Positions 7,301 through 14,408 of a DNA stretch of 20,672 nt are shown in pieces (within the stretch, counting starts at the first letter, position 1; each line of letters opens with the position of its first letter). The notes under the pieces are model-generated. The model did no database searches, had not been told where the DNA came from, and worked only from the letters and a program-made list of their open reading frames with translations. The stretch spans positions 16,773-37,444 of IMG/VR virus record IMGVR_UViG_3300030106_005270, one strand, 5' to 3'. The position numbers and the translations under genes are program-made. This DNA comes from a virus.

Positions 7301-8645
7301 CAGACAAAATAAACCTAGCAAACATCTTAGAAAGCTCCTCAGGGTTCTGTAAAGCTTCTGTTGCTTTAGTGCTATTTTTAGAAATTTTTTTTAATGCATC
7401 ATCAAAATCTCTAGCAAAATCATCTGCTGTAATTTTAATAGCACTCTTCTTACCTTCTAGTTTTTGAATATTATCAAATATTTCTTGAGCTTTATTACTT
7501 CTAGATCTAAAAGGTTTACCAATAAATTTGTCTACCCATCTCTCTAGTTGTGAATCACTAAATGCAAGATCTTTACCTTTAGTAGCTAAAAGTTTTGCAG
7601 TTTTACCTGTTGCATAAACAAAAGGTAAAATAGGAAAAGCTAACTCTGCTCCAAATTTAAATTTATTATTTAGTTGTCTAAATGCATCATCGGTAGCATT
7701 TAGTTTCTGCTCTCTATCTTGACCAGTCCCTAAAAAATCTAATGCATCTATATCTCCAAATGTTCCAATATCTTCTTGTTTGGCTACAATAAATCCTGTA
7801 CCAAAACCTCCACCTACAGAGATACCAACAAATTTATCAAACTTTGATGCTTTATTTAATTGTTTTGCTTTACTAGCAGCTTTTACAGCATTACCAGTAT
7901 CAGTAGCAGTTTTACCATATCTACCTGTTTTAACAGCGTTAACTAATATTGGCGCTAATGTTCTAGCTTTATTAGTTGCATAAGTTATTACGGGTACAGC
8001 TGTTTTTTGTGCAATTTTTCCGCCACCATATAATTGTGTAAATGCTTCAGTTAGATGTCCGATAGCTGTGGATCTAGCATCTTCTGAAGCTTGTTTTTCT
8101 ATAAGACCTAAAATAGTTTTTTCAAACTCTTTATTAAATCTTTCTGTTAAACTTTCATCTACTGGTATTCCATCATCCTGTAAAGCATCATAAACTAAAG
8201 TAGCAAAGTTAACTACTCCCTTTGGTATTTTAATAGCGCCACTAACTGCAGCTCCTGTTATAGATTGACCAAGACCTACTTCATAATCTTGGGCGGTACC
8301 TAATCCAACTTTTTCTGTTGTTTTAATATTTTTAACTTCAGGTTCTTCAACTTCCTCAGTGTCTATTGTAGATGCTTTTGCATCGCTAATAATTTTAAAA
8401 TCTTTAGGTATTATTCTTATTCTTGGATCGTTTTCTATTGCTTCTTTAGCAAGTCTAGCAGCTGTGGCATCGTCATGACCTAAGTCTAAAAACTCTTGTT
8501 CTTTACGTCTTAGTTCTAAAGCCTCAGGTCCTTCACTTTTTAAAATACGAACATCTCTGCTTGCTGCTTCAATACCTTTTACGATTGCTTCTCGTGTTTC
8601 TTCTGAAGGAATTAGAAAATCATACCAATTAGACTTTTCAGCCAT
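4323..8645 (-). CDS. Very large (1440 aa) putative internal virion/DNA-ejection protein
   Basis: 1440 aa, the largest gene here. The N-terminal 110 residues are charged and helical. Gly/Ala-rich hydrophobic stretches follow (GLGQSITGAAVSGAI; VGGGFGTGFIVA near residue 281). The middle has a long helical part and FTHLRNFFSAVF (near 794), AEDDVFRITNFL (near 918) and LPVWSEDNTIIGIY (near 1060). These last blocks resemble the large phage-encoded proteins of the polyvalent-protein type. The C-terminus is coiled, ending in LTRTENALLTEEEKAI then a QQRGLA tail. Position at the end of the structural operon, size and membrane-active-looking segments fit an ejection protein such as T7 gp16, but I see no transglycosylase or peptidase motif. 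AAGGAG lies 8 nt before the ATG. The stop overlaps the next start. Function is inference. Confidence 0.6.
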   Translation of the reverse strand: MAEKSNWYDFLIPSEETREAIVKGIEAASRDVRILKSEGPEALELRRKEQEFLDLGHDDATAARLAKEAIENDPRIRIIPKDFKIISDAKASTIDTEEVEEPEVKNIKTTEKVGLGTAQDYEVGLGQSITGAAVSGAIKIPKGVVNFATLVYDALQDDGIPVDESLTERFNKEFEKTILGLIEKQASEDARSTAIGHLTEAFTQLYGGGKIAQKTAVPVITYATNKARTLAPILVNAVKTGRYGKTATDTGNAVKAASKAKQLNKASKFDKFVGISVGGGFGTGFIVAKQEDIGTFGDIDALDFLGTGQDREQKLNATDDAFRQLNNKFKFGAELAFPILPFVYATGKTAKLLATKGKDLAFSDSQLERWVDKFIGKPFRSRSNKAQEIFDNIQKLEGKKSAIKITADDFARDFDDALKKISKNSTKATEALQNPEELSKMFARFILSGDDVVKSTKVGKKVNKDIIFKGFTPKVLKDFRQSMEKIGVNKNSIDELVNNAITFRSSAAALKNNIAQNKNVTVGIDELNSILNNRIKYNLGSDYKIFDMNTGLFDGFKPTLSTKEEVAGIIERYHRANGEKAFNRDDAMIVVNNILKRVTKNPVSNTPEFPIGSVNILDDKAVIIKNIGENITAGGKFKADKTGGLIQKESDLNAFKKLFGEYKNAKNVIYNVMTDLAEIVARDNFYTQLLRDNNKLIAAGERALFYPSYNSALIKLPFTEIIRSPLKLTTRLSDQVYSSPLDGKFTSKIWRDSIIAGDAVVSSPLTRSLPYRALMLIPKGVSQAGKTILGPFTHLRNFFSAVFTTVHSGNILISPLKLAEFANTARKSVQPQLLYRLTGNPRFRNQPEDQALYKFLLEEGVVNQNVVARDVEGLLGDITLAGQRNETAEVFFNKLVNSTTKKFKKLYGIATDLYTAEDDVFRITNFLAEGHKYKNAYKEAFQAGKIKKMPSDLDIMKQAAKIVRETVPNYAYVSDFVKGIRRSPVGSFASFPAEIFRTGGNTTMLAIKELKNPIFETIGMKRLTGQALTYGFFPIAAVKAGSALYGVGREALNAMREILPVWSEDNTIIGIYEDGQYKYIDFSHGFFYDTMINPVNTILANVEKVKMANDDDPLIVGFANGLTRAMGKVLEPFFSESIWFGAVTDVLLRNGVKDNGSPVWNPEDSTLTKWYKSTQHVAYTLSPGSLPQVRRLISALKGESIKGTNYEIPDELMGFLGFRKIPLDLERNLNFKIGDFQQSQANEAKKIFEGLRTGDPVTDPNLLIRQYFEANKSFYEDMSKLRRVYDAVKTLGMRDRKIEEMFFKRREGPLYQDIEDNKFFPLIITKGQIEGIKDLAKDKKIPDIFPRSVERKILKMEKDMMKLKLNKEFNLDINNYLLQIQQTSELPTPPLPKQVVDANPNPAVINNNQMAQLNEGLTRTENALLTEEEKAIKLQQRGLA

Positions 8646-8648
8646 TTT

Positions 8649-9497
8649 CTACTCTCCTTTTTCTACGTCTAAATCTATTTTGAAAACTTTATTACCTTGT
8701 CTATAAATGAAATCACCAGTTGTTATATCATAAACATATGTGTTTTCTGGAAGACTAGCCAGTGTACCATTTGGATTAACGTTTGCTCCTAATGATGTAT
8801 CACCCTTATACTCTTCTACTCCGTATACATACTTATCTCTTGACGATGTTCTTAAAAAATTATTATAAGCTTCTGGATTAATTTTTGATAATTTCTGTTC
8901 ATCTAGATAAATTAAATTAGCTTGGTCGGTAGTTAAAGTAGGACCCATTCTATCAGATGTTACTTTTACAATGTCTTCTAGTTTAAGAGCTCTCTCATCT
9001 CTTTCTACATCTACAGGACTTTTAGATTTTCTAAATGCAGGTTTTAATCTATCAAAGGCCTCTTCTCTAGTAAATCCACCACCTTCTTCTGACATTAAAT
9101 ATTCTATTTGTTCTTGCAAAGCTATTTTATCTGAGTCAGATAAATCCTTAACAAAATCTAAAGCTATTGCTCTTTTAGTTGCTCTTTCACTTCTTCTATC
9201 TTTTAATAAACTTTGAACAGGTTTTTCTGAAGCTAAAAGTAAATTAGGTATTAAACCACCTCCACCTGTTTGTTTTACAATTTGTGGTCCAAGTTGTAAT
9301 AAGAAAGATGTTATAGGGTCATCTAATTTAGAAGTCCCTGCCATATCATCCACTATTTTTAATTTTTCTTTTATTGATAAATTTAAATCATCAGCATTAC
9401 TTTCTGCATATTGTCCTCTTTCAACAATATTGTTCATGATACCACCACCGGTAGTGCCACCTTTTCTAAACATAGGTCTTTTAAGTATTCGACTCAT
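8649..9497 (-). CDS. Virion-associated protein with MFRKGG..GGIM N-terminal motif
   Basis: 282 aa. The N-terminus reads RPMFRKGG then TTGGGIMNNIVERGQ (residues 7-28). I associate this Gly-rich basic leader with structural genes of marine uvMED phages, just upstream of the large ejection protein gene. A Gly-Gly patch follows (KQTGGGGLIPN, about 75-85), then a charged helical region with a REEAFDRLKPAFRK segment, and a beta-like C-terminus (ENTYVYDITTGDFIYRQG). No enzyme motif is visible. It ends 3 bp before the 1440-aa gene starts and begins 1 bp after the Gln-rich gene ends, so all three are almost certainly cotranscribed. Likely a virion or ejection-complex component; no specific function can be claimed. 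Confidence 0.6.
   Translation of the reverse strand: MSRILKRPMFRKGGTTGGGIMNNIVERGQYAESNADDLNLSIKEKLKIVDDMAGTSKLDDPITSFLLQLGPQIVKQTGGGGLIPNLLLASEKPVQSLLKDRRSERATKRAIALDFVKDLSDSDKIALQEQIEYLMSEEGGGFTREEAFDRLKPAFRKSKSPVDVERDERALKLEDIVKVTSDRMGPTLTTDQANLIYLDEQKLSKINPEAYNNFLRTSSRDKYVYGVEEYKGDTSLGANVNPNGTLASLPENTYVYDITTGDFIYRQGNKVFKIDLDVEKGE
8654..8659 (-). promoter_or_regulatory. Strong ribosome-binding site of the 1440-aa gene
   Basis: AAGGAG on the minus strand, 8 nt before ATG 8645. It lies inside the end of the preceding gene (stop at 8651-8649) and fixes the start of the giant gene. Confidence 0.65.
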
Positions 9498-9498
9498 A

Positions 9499-10302
9499 TT
9501 AATTAAATGCTCTGTATATCCCCGCTAACGTAGCTCCCGCACCTATCGCTGTTTGTAGTGGTGTAGGTGAAGGTGAAACTGTAGTTTGGAATTGTGCTGG
9601 GTATCCAGCTATTAAACTCGTAACACCAGAACCAAGTTGTTGAGCTAAGTTTAGTGGTCTATTTGCTTGTTGTTGTAATAATTGTTGTTGAGCAGACAAC
9701 TGAGCTTGTTGTTGTGCTTGTTGCTGTGTACCTAATGCACTTAAAGCTGAAATCTGTTGACCAAATAATGCAGGTGCAGTCTGTGCTAAATTTAATTGAT
9801 TAGCAAAATTTTGTTGTGCAAGCTGTTGCGCTTGACCAAAACCTTGTTGTAATAATTGTGATTGTAATGCTGCTCGGTTCCTGTCGCTTGCTTGTTGAAA
9901 CTCTGCTAATTGAACACCTTCTCTTCCACCACCAAATGCACCAGAACGAATAGCTTGTGCTCTTAATGCTGGTAGACCTTTTGCGGCTTGTATATCAAAT
10001 TCTTTTAAAGTTGCATCAATTACATCTTTTTGAAAAGGAGATGTAAATTGTTTATAAGCTTGTGGTCCCGTTGTAGCTGCTGCAGTCTGTAAGAATGGTG
10101 CAAAAGATCCAAGGCCACCTGCTAGTGCTTGTGCTTGTTGAGTTAGTGCACTTGGTCCAGCTACAAATTGTGGACCAAAAAGTGTAGTTAAATCTTGAGT
10201 CTTTGCATCTCCTATAGCACTTTGTAATTGTTCTAAAAATGTTTGACCCGCTGCTTCAATAAACGGAGCTGGTAAATTTTGTATTGTTTGAACTTCTGCC
10301 AT
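9499..10302 (-). CDS. Gln/Ala-rich virion (probable ejection or tail) protein
   Basis: 267 aa. The central block SPFQKDVIDATLKEFD (88-103) followed by RSGAFGGGREGV (119-130) matches a phage structural family with a (Y/F)xxPFxxDVID....RxGAFGGxRxG signature, found in many podoviruses near internal virion proteins. Residues about 150-225 are extremely Gln-rich (GTQQQAQQQAQLSAQQQ), predicting a long helical coiled coil. N- and C-termini are hydrophobic or Gly-rich. Its start ATG overlaps the stop of the upstream gene (TAATG). The CAA/CAG runs make the DNA at about 9660-9730 look like a trinucleotide repeat, but they are coding. Virion role likely; ejection role inferred from neighbours. Confidence 0.65.
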   Translation of the reverse strand: MAEVQTIQNLPAPFIEAAGQTFLEQLQSAIGDAKTQDLTTLFGPQFVAGPSALTQQAQALAGGLGSFAPFLQTAAATTGPQAYKQFTSPFQKDVIDATLKEFDIQAAKGLPALRAQAIRSGAFGGGREGVQLAEFQQASDRNRAALQSQLLQQGFGQAQQLAQQNFANQLNLAQTAPALFGQQISALSALGTQQQAQQQAQLSAQQQLLQQQANRPLNLAQQLGSGVTSLIAGYPAQFQTTVSPSPTPLQTAIGAGATLAGIYRAFN

Positions 10303-11567
10303 TATACTACTCTACTCTCTAGGCTTTTCATGAGATCATACATTCTCTGAGCACCTTTATTTACACTGCCACCACCAGCAGCTCTTACTGCATCAGCAGT
10401 AAATACAAATTCGTTATTTGATAACATCGCTGGGATATCATCAGCTTTTTCTTTTACACCAACAGGTGGTATAAATCCACCAGATTTTCTTAAATCTAAT
10501 TCTGTAATACCAGCTTTATTTTCTCTAAGAGGTAAACCTTCCATGCTTGATGCTTGCATAGCGTTATCACTCGCACTGTCTCCCATAGCTCTCATTATTC
10601 TACCACCCATAGCTTTATCTTCAGAAAGTATTCTTCTAGCTTCTTCAATTGCTTCTTGTTGAGAAAAACCTTGTTCTCTAAGTTCTGATACAAGTTCCAT
10701 AAATTTATCTTCACTACCAGAGGCATAACCAATACGTCCACCTTCAGCCATATCTCCTGCAGGTATTGTTTGATCACTCGCATCTCGAACTAAAGCGTTT
10801 ATTCTTATTTCGTATTCTTCATCAGATTCATTATCACCTTTTGGATATAATCTTTTAAATTGAACGTTAAGTTGTTCTTGCACTAATGCTTTTCTATTTT
10901 CAAAATCTGTAGTCGACTCACCAGGTAATGGCTCTTGTTGAGATAACAAACCAGTAATTATTCCACCAGTTCCACCTATTTTTAATGCATCTAGGACAGC
11001 ACCACTGCCTGACTCAGCTCCAGATAAATTTAAAATATTTGTAAGTGCACCTTTTTTAAATATGTCAGAAGCTCCTCCAATAAAAGATGTTGGACTCATA
11101 AAGTTTTGAAAGAAAGTTCTACCACCTGCTAAATTACCTAAACCACCTGTGACTGTATACAATAATGCAGCTTTACCTATTGGAGATTTAACAACTTTCT
11201 TAGCAGCTTTTTTAATTGATTTAACAAGACTACCTAAACCATATTGTGCTCTACCACCCGTAGCCATAAATTTAGATCTTAATCTTTGTATTTCTTCATC
11301 TAACAAATCTAATTCATCTTCCGTTAGATCTTTTAATTGTTTACCAAACAACTCCATAGCCATGTCATTTTTTTCTGACATTGGGTCTAAGTACCCAGCT
11401 ATCTTTTTATCATCCTCTAAATCTTTATCAAAAGGATTTAACGGATTATCTCTAGTATCTGGAAATTCTTCTTCTTCTACTTTTTTTATTCTGTAATCAC
11501 CCACTAACTTAATAGGTGATGCTCCAGCTTTAAATTCTTTTGCTTGTTTAGTCTTTGTTATTGCCAT
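10302..11567 (-). CDS. Virion protein with repeated GGRIGYA-type motifs and conserved MLSNNEFVF C-terminus
   Basis: 421 aa from ATG 11567; an in-frame GTG at 11603 would add 12 residues but has only AGGA 3 nt ahead of it, so I prefer MAITKTKQ. Three related Gly-Arg motifs occur: MATGGRAQYGLGS (101-113), MAEGGRIGYASGS (273-285) and AMGGRIMRAMGDS (319-331). The middle holds a basic helix KSIKKAAKKVVKS and hydrophobic Gly-rich stretches (about 130-210), which could insert into membrane. The C-terminus contains KADDIPAMLSNNEFVFTADA (374-393) then VRAAGGGSVNKG, a block widespread in phage tail and virion proteins, and ends in a short helix. No enzyme motif. It follows the GT-A glycosyltransferase by 56 bp. 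Structural or ejection role inferred. Confidence 0.65.
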   Translation of the reverse strand: MAITKTKQAKEFKAGASPIKLVGDYRIKKVEEEEFPDTRDNPLNPFDKDLEDDKKIAGYLDPMSEKNDMAMELFGKQLKDLTEDELDLLDEEIQRLRSKFMATGGRAQYGLGSLVKSIKKAAKKVVKSPIGKAALLYTVTGGLGNLAGGRTFFQNFMSPTSFIGGASDIFKKGALTNILNLSGAESGSGAVLDALKIGGTGGIITGLLSQQEPLPGESTTDFENRKALVQEQLNVQFKRLYPKGDNESDEEYEIRINALVRDASDQTIPAGDMAEGGRIGYASGSEDKFMELVSELREQGFSQQEAIEEARRILSEDKAMGGRIMRAMGDSASDNAMQASSMEGLPLRENKAGITELDLRKSGGFIPPVGVKEKADDIPAMLSNNEFVFTADAVRAAGGGSVNKGAQRMYDLMKSLESRVV

Positions 11568-11623
11568 AATTTTGTCTAAATTTAGTTTATAGGGCAGGCA
11601 CACTAATCCTGAAATATCACACT

Positions 11624-12478
11624 TTATTTGATTTTTTTATCTTCGTCAATAGCTGGTTTTAGGTTATCAAAGAACCTACCACAGAACTGATGTTCACCTA
11701 CGTGAGTAATATAGTCCATAATATATAGATATACTTTGCCTCCCATATCAGTCCATCTTTGACAGAAACCAAAGTCCTCACCAAAATAACGTTTAGTTTT
11801 AGGGTCATGAATGGTATCAAAAAAATTGTAAAAATTTTCTTTTTTAACCTCTTTTCCATTAATATTAGTAGGTTGATATATCTTTAATTCAGGGTAATGT
11901 TTTATCATGTCTTGTAATACTTTTCTTTTTATAAGCATACATCCTGTAGGAGCATGGGTTGCCTCTACAATACCTAAGTTAGATTCTATATGATTTTGAT
12001 TTTCTAGTTTTATTGGAAAAGTATATCCAGGTCTTTTTAGTTGATCTTTGTTTTGAGCTTTATCTTTCTCTTGAAATATTTTATCCCAATCTAAAGATTT
12101 CATTGGATAGGGACATGCAATAACATCTTTATCAGCTTTTAACATTGTCTCTATGGTTTGAAAATTAAAATCAATATCTGCATCTATAAATAATAAATGA
12201 GTATATCCATCTTCATGATTTAACATTTCAGCTACACATAAATTTCTACCTTGAGTAACTAAAGAAGATTGCATCAATGTAAAACTAACAAGAATATCTC
12301 GTAGTATACAATCTTGTTGAAACTTTAATACTGCTTGACAATAGTGCATAGATACATTGCCATGCACAGGTGTGCAAACCATTATTCTATGAGGTGATCT
12401 TTTTTTGTCAGATGATAGATCTATTACTTCTACACTTTTTTCTTTATTGAACCAGATAGGTTTATTTGGATTTTGCAT
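11624..12478 (-). CDS. GT-A fold glycosyltransferase (family 2-like)
   Basis: 284 aa. The sequence begins a Rossmann-like strand RIMVCTPVHG (31-40). It then has a metal-binding D-x-D in LLFIDADIDF (95-104; Asp99/Asp101) and PTGCMLIKRKVL (177-188), the acceptor-side acidic motif GEDFGFCQRW (233-242) and a late His (THVGEH, 259-263). These elements in order are typical of inverting GT-A enzymes that transfer a sugar from a nucleotide donor. It ends the modification cluster and overlaps the upstream GT-B gene by 17 bp. ATG 12478 is chosen over an adjacent in-frame TTG at 12481 because AAGGAG sits 6 nt ahead of it. Donor and acceptor are unknown: phage structural protein, DNA or host surface glycan are all possible. 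Confidence 0.8.
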   Translation of the reverse strand: MQNPNKPIWFNKEKSVEVIDLSSDKKRSPHRIMVCTPVHGNVSMHYCQAVLKFQQDCILRDILVSFTLMQSSLVTQGRNLCVAEMLNHEDGYTHLLFIDADIDFNFQTIETMLKADKDVIACPYPMKSLDWDKIFQEKDKAQNKDQLKRPGYTFPIKLENQNHIESNLGIVEATHAPTGCMLIKRKVLQDMIKHYPELKIYQPTNINGKEVKKENFYNFFDTIHDPKTKRYFGEDFGFCQRWTDMGGKVYLYIMDYITHVGEHQFCGRFFDNLKPAIDEDKKIK

Positions 12479-13409
12479 CAATAACTCCTTTTAAAAAAGT
12501 TGTCCACTGCATGGCTACTTTGTTCCAATTATAATAAATATGCGCATACCTAGATTGTGAATCTAAATGATCATGTATCTGTTTTTGATCTAATGTGTGT
12601 GATGCTTGTTCAATACCAAAACCAAACTTTTGAGCAAGAGCTCTATGATTAGTGTCATAAGGTATGTACATTGGAAACTCTGCACCTGTTTCATATAAAG
12701 CACCAAAATTATCTACTATGCAATATAAACCTGCAGCCATACACTCTAATAAAGATATACAAAACGTTTCTTCAAAGATACTAGGATAAACATACATATG
12801 ATAATTTTTAAGATTGTCTTTAATATATTGATTAGATTTGTATCCAATATAATTTACATTAGGTAATTTATCTGCTTGGTCATAAAGCTCTCTATAGTTA
12901 TGATCATTTTTATCATAAAAGTCTTTTCCATAAACTTCAGTAGATGAATATACATCTAAACTAACTAAAGGATTCTTTACTAATTGCATTGCACCTAACA
13001 ATACAGACAAACCACGCCAAGGTGTGTTTTGATGTATTATCTTTATAGGCTGACCTTTTTGATATGGTTTAGCTTGTTCTATTTTATCAATACCATTTTT
13101 AATAACTACAGATCTATTAGTAGGTATATTAAAATGATATCTAAACTTTTCATATGTCCAATGAGAATTAAAAACATACCAATCATATTTATTATGATTA
13201 GCTGGATTCTTAAACCATGGTGCTAGATTAGGTTGATCATAAGAATTTTTTTGCCAAAGTATATTTGGTTTAGTTGGATGCAAAGGTATTTTTTCAGGCA
13301 CAGAAGTACAGATCTGCACTTGATCTAATAAATTTTTATCGACATGTTTTTCTAAATATTCAAACTGTAGTTCAGTTCCACCTTTAGGGTTTTGATTTCT
13401 TATTTTCAT
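12462..13409 (-). CDS. GT-B fold glycosyltransferase (family 4-like)
   Basis: 315 aa. N-terminal acceptor domain starts with the Gly-rich loop KGGTELQFEYLEKH (9-22). The interdomain region has VIKNGID (102-108, matching the GT4 V-I-x-N-G-V/I-D) and the TPWRGLSVLL strand-loop (129-138). The donor site has PSIFEETFCISLLECMAAG (209-227), the E-x7-E element of GT4 enzymes with Glu214 and Glu222. It is somewhat short for the family (usually 350-400 aa) because the N-terminal domain is reduced. AAGGA 6 nt upstream supports ATG 13409. It overlaps the UPF0489/arginase-like gene by 26 bp and the GT-A gene by 17 bp, so the three are one unit. Retaining sugar transfer is the family activity; donor and target unknown. 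Confidence 0.82.
   Translation of the reverse strand: MKIRNQNPKGGTELQFEYLEKHVDKNLLDQVQICTSVPEKIPLHPTKPNILWQKNSYDQPNLAPWFKNPANHNKYDWYVFNSHWTYEKFRYHFNIPTNRSVVIKNGIDKIEQAKPYQKGQPIKIIHQNTPWRGLSVLLGAMQLVKNPLVSLDVYSSTEVYGKDFYDKNDHNYRELYDQADKLPNVNYIGYKSNQYIKDNLKNYHMYVYPSIFEETFCISLLECMAAGLYCIVDNFGALYETGAEFPMYIPYDTNHRALAQKFGFGIEQASHTLDQKQIHDHLDSQSRYAHIYYNWNKVAMQWTTFLKGVIDAKSK
12485..12490 (-). promoter_or_regulatory. Ribosome-binding site deciding the GT-A start
   Basis: AAGGAG on the minus strand, 6 nt before ATG 12478 but only 3 nt before the in-frame TTG 12481; this favours the ATG. It lies inside the 3' end of the GT-B gene. Confidence 0.65.
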
Positions 13410-13905
13410 TTACTATCCTTTCTATGATTTTATATGTAATAATTGATTCAGAAACAGCTGCATAATCTGGACTACAACATATAAAAATTTTATCAAATTT
13501 TTTTTCTTTTATATAATTTATATTATGGTCAAAATAAAAAGATTTTAAATTTTGTAAAGAGTAAAGATGCACATGCACTGAATTAAAATTAGATATCCAT
13601 GTATAATTTATTTTATTTCTAAAAATATTTGATAAATGATAAAGCCAATTGCCCTCATGTAATTTAGTGTCACTATTATCATCATATTTAAAATCATGAT
13701 GATGATCTATATTAATTAAATTATATTCATCGTAACCATGAGTAATTAAAGGATAAATATCTTTGTGAGTTAAAGATAAAGTTATATCTTCATGTGTATA
13801 AAGTAAAGGTATTAAAAAACCAAGTAGTTCTTCTTGATGTTTTAAAGATAAAACCCAATCACAATCTATTGATAATATATTAAGTTTTGGTTTGTTTTGT
13901 ATCAT
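13384..13905 (-). CDS. Putative metal-binding arginase/UPF0489-like protein
   Basis: 173 aa. The N-terminus gives LSIDCDWVLS (11-20), then after a helical stretch YNLINIDHHHDF (61-72), whose DHHHD (67-71) looks like the metal-binding loop of arginase-fold and UPF0489 proteins. HEGNWLYHLSNIF (83-95) follows, fitting the G-N-W element of UPF0489-like sequences. The C-terminal third has a beta strand FDKIFICCSPDYA. I base the fold on these motifs only; catalytic competence is unknown, as the second canonical Asp pair of arginases is not obvious. It sits just upstream of the two glycosyltransferases with 26-bp overlaps on both sides, so it probably works in the same modification pathway, for example on a nucleotide-sugar or the modified target. 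Moderate to low certainty. Confidence 0.5.
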   Translation of the reverse strand: MIQNKPKLNILSIDCDWVLSLKHQEELLGFLIPLLYTHEDITLSLTHKDIYPLITHGYDEYNLINIDHHHDFKYDDNSDTKLHEGNWLYHLSNIFRNKINYTWISNFNSVHVHLYSLQNLKSFYFDHNINYIKEKKFDKIFICCSPDYAAVSESIITYKIIERIVNENKKSKP

Positions 13906-14071
13906 TTATTACTTTCTGAAACATTTCTAGACCTTTATTAGTAACCTGTATGGTGACGTCTTCGACAATATTTGGTCCTTCTTTCTTATCTTTAAAAACT
14001 TCTCCAGTCTTTGTATTTCTATACGTTGTTATAGTCGTACATTCTATTTTTGGTAAATTATCCGTTTTCAT
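13880..14071 (-). CDS. Small protein of unknown function
   Basis: 63 aa, hydrophilic, starting MKTDNLPKIECTT. Pattern of short beta strands (TTYRNTKTGEVFKD, then VEDVTIQVTNKGL) and a C-terminal helix. It overlaps the beta-rich protein by 14 bp and the arginase-like gene by 26 bp, which together with phase conservation of the overlaps argues that it is expressed. ATG 14071 is the first possible start after an in-frame stop 12 nt upstream; an AAGGA-like sequence abuts it but is too close to be ideal. Function unrecognised. Could be a tail accessory or a partner of the modification enzymes. Confidence 0.55.
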   Translation of the reverse strand: MKTDNLPKIECTTITTYRNTKTGEVFKDKKEGPNIVEDVTIQVTNKGLEMFQKVINDTKQTKT

Positions 14072-14408
14072 TCCTTCTATCTATTAAAGCATAACTTATC
14101 AGGCCCTGTATCGTATTACTACCTGTAGCTGCTTGCACAGTTATAGCATCTCCTGCCTCTAAATTCAAGCTTTGAGGTGAGGCATTTACTTGAGATTTAG
14201 CAGCCACTTCATCTCTAAAAAATTCATATTCTGTGTTTGAATCAGATGAATCAACAAAATTCATTTGTACTAAAACACCTGATGATGCATCATTGTTTGC
14301 ACAATAGATACTTTTAACTATAATTGTCCCATCGGTGGGACAGGTAAGCACTGTAGTTTTACCTGTGCCGGATTGTTTAAAACCTTGGTTTTTATAAAAT
14401 ATACTCAT
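14058..14408 (-). CDS. Small beta-rich structural (tail/head decoration-like) protein
   Basis: 116 aa, almost entirely short beta strands: KTTVLTCPTDGTIIVKSIYC (17-36), a polar loop ASSGVLVQMNFVDSSDSN, and LEAGDAITVQAATGSN (82-97) followed by LISYALID. I recognise the general pattern (TVLTxPxDxT..VKSIY..., LEAGDxIxxQA) from small beta-sandwich proteins encoded between tail genes of marine phages. No enzymatic residues. Start ATG 14408 overlaps the stop of the 54-aa gene (ATGA), which predicts translational coupling. Probably a virion decoration or tail protein; a capsid-vertex role is also possible. Confidence 0.6.
   Translation of the reverse strand: MSIFYKNQGFKQSGTGKTTVLTCPTDGTIIVKSIYCANNDASSGVLVQMNFVDSSDSNTEYEFFRDEVAAKSQVNASPQSLNLEAGDAITVQAATGSNTIQGLISYALIDRRNENG

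Noticed and set aside
5107-7983. Several 60-105 aa open frames on the + strand across the 1440-aa gene
   Set aside because: They lie antisense to a long continuous gene; low-complexity hydrophobic translations and no ribosome-binding sites indicate chance open frames in AT-rich DNA.
4323-8645. Lysozyme or transglycosylase domain in the giant protein
   Set aside because: No Glu-containing lytic motif or NlpC/P60 or peptidase signature could be found by reading; ejection role kept as inference.
9640-9740. TTG/CAA trinucleotide repeat
   Set aside because: It is the poly-Gln codon run of the Gln-rich virion protein, not a separate repeat element.
11149-11496. 115-aa + strand open frame
   Set aside because: Antisense to the GGRIGYASG-motif gene, Ser/Asn/Leu-rich without domain features; a shadow frame.
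11568-11603. GTG start extending the GGRIGYASG-motif protein by 12 residues
   Set aside because: AGGA is only 3 nt away and the extension MCLPYKLNLDKI has no support; ATG 11567 preferred, though the GTG cannot be excluded.
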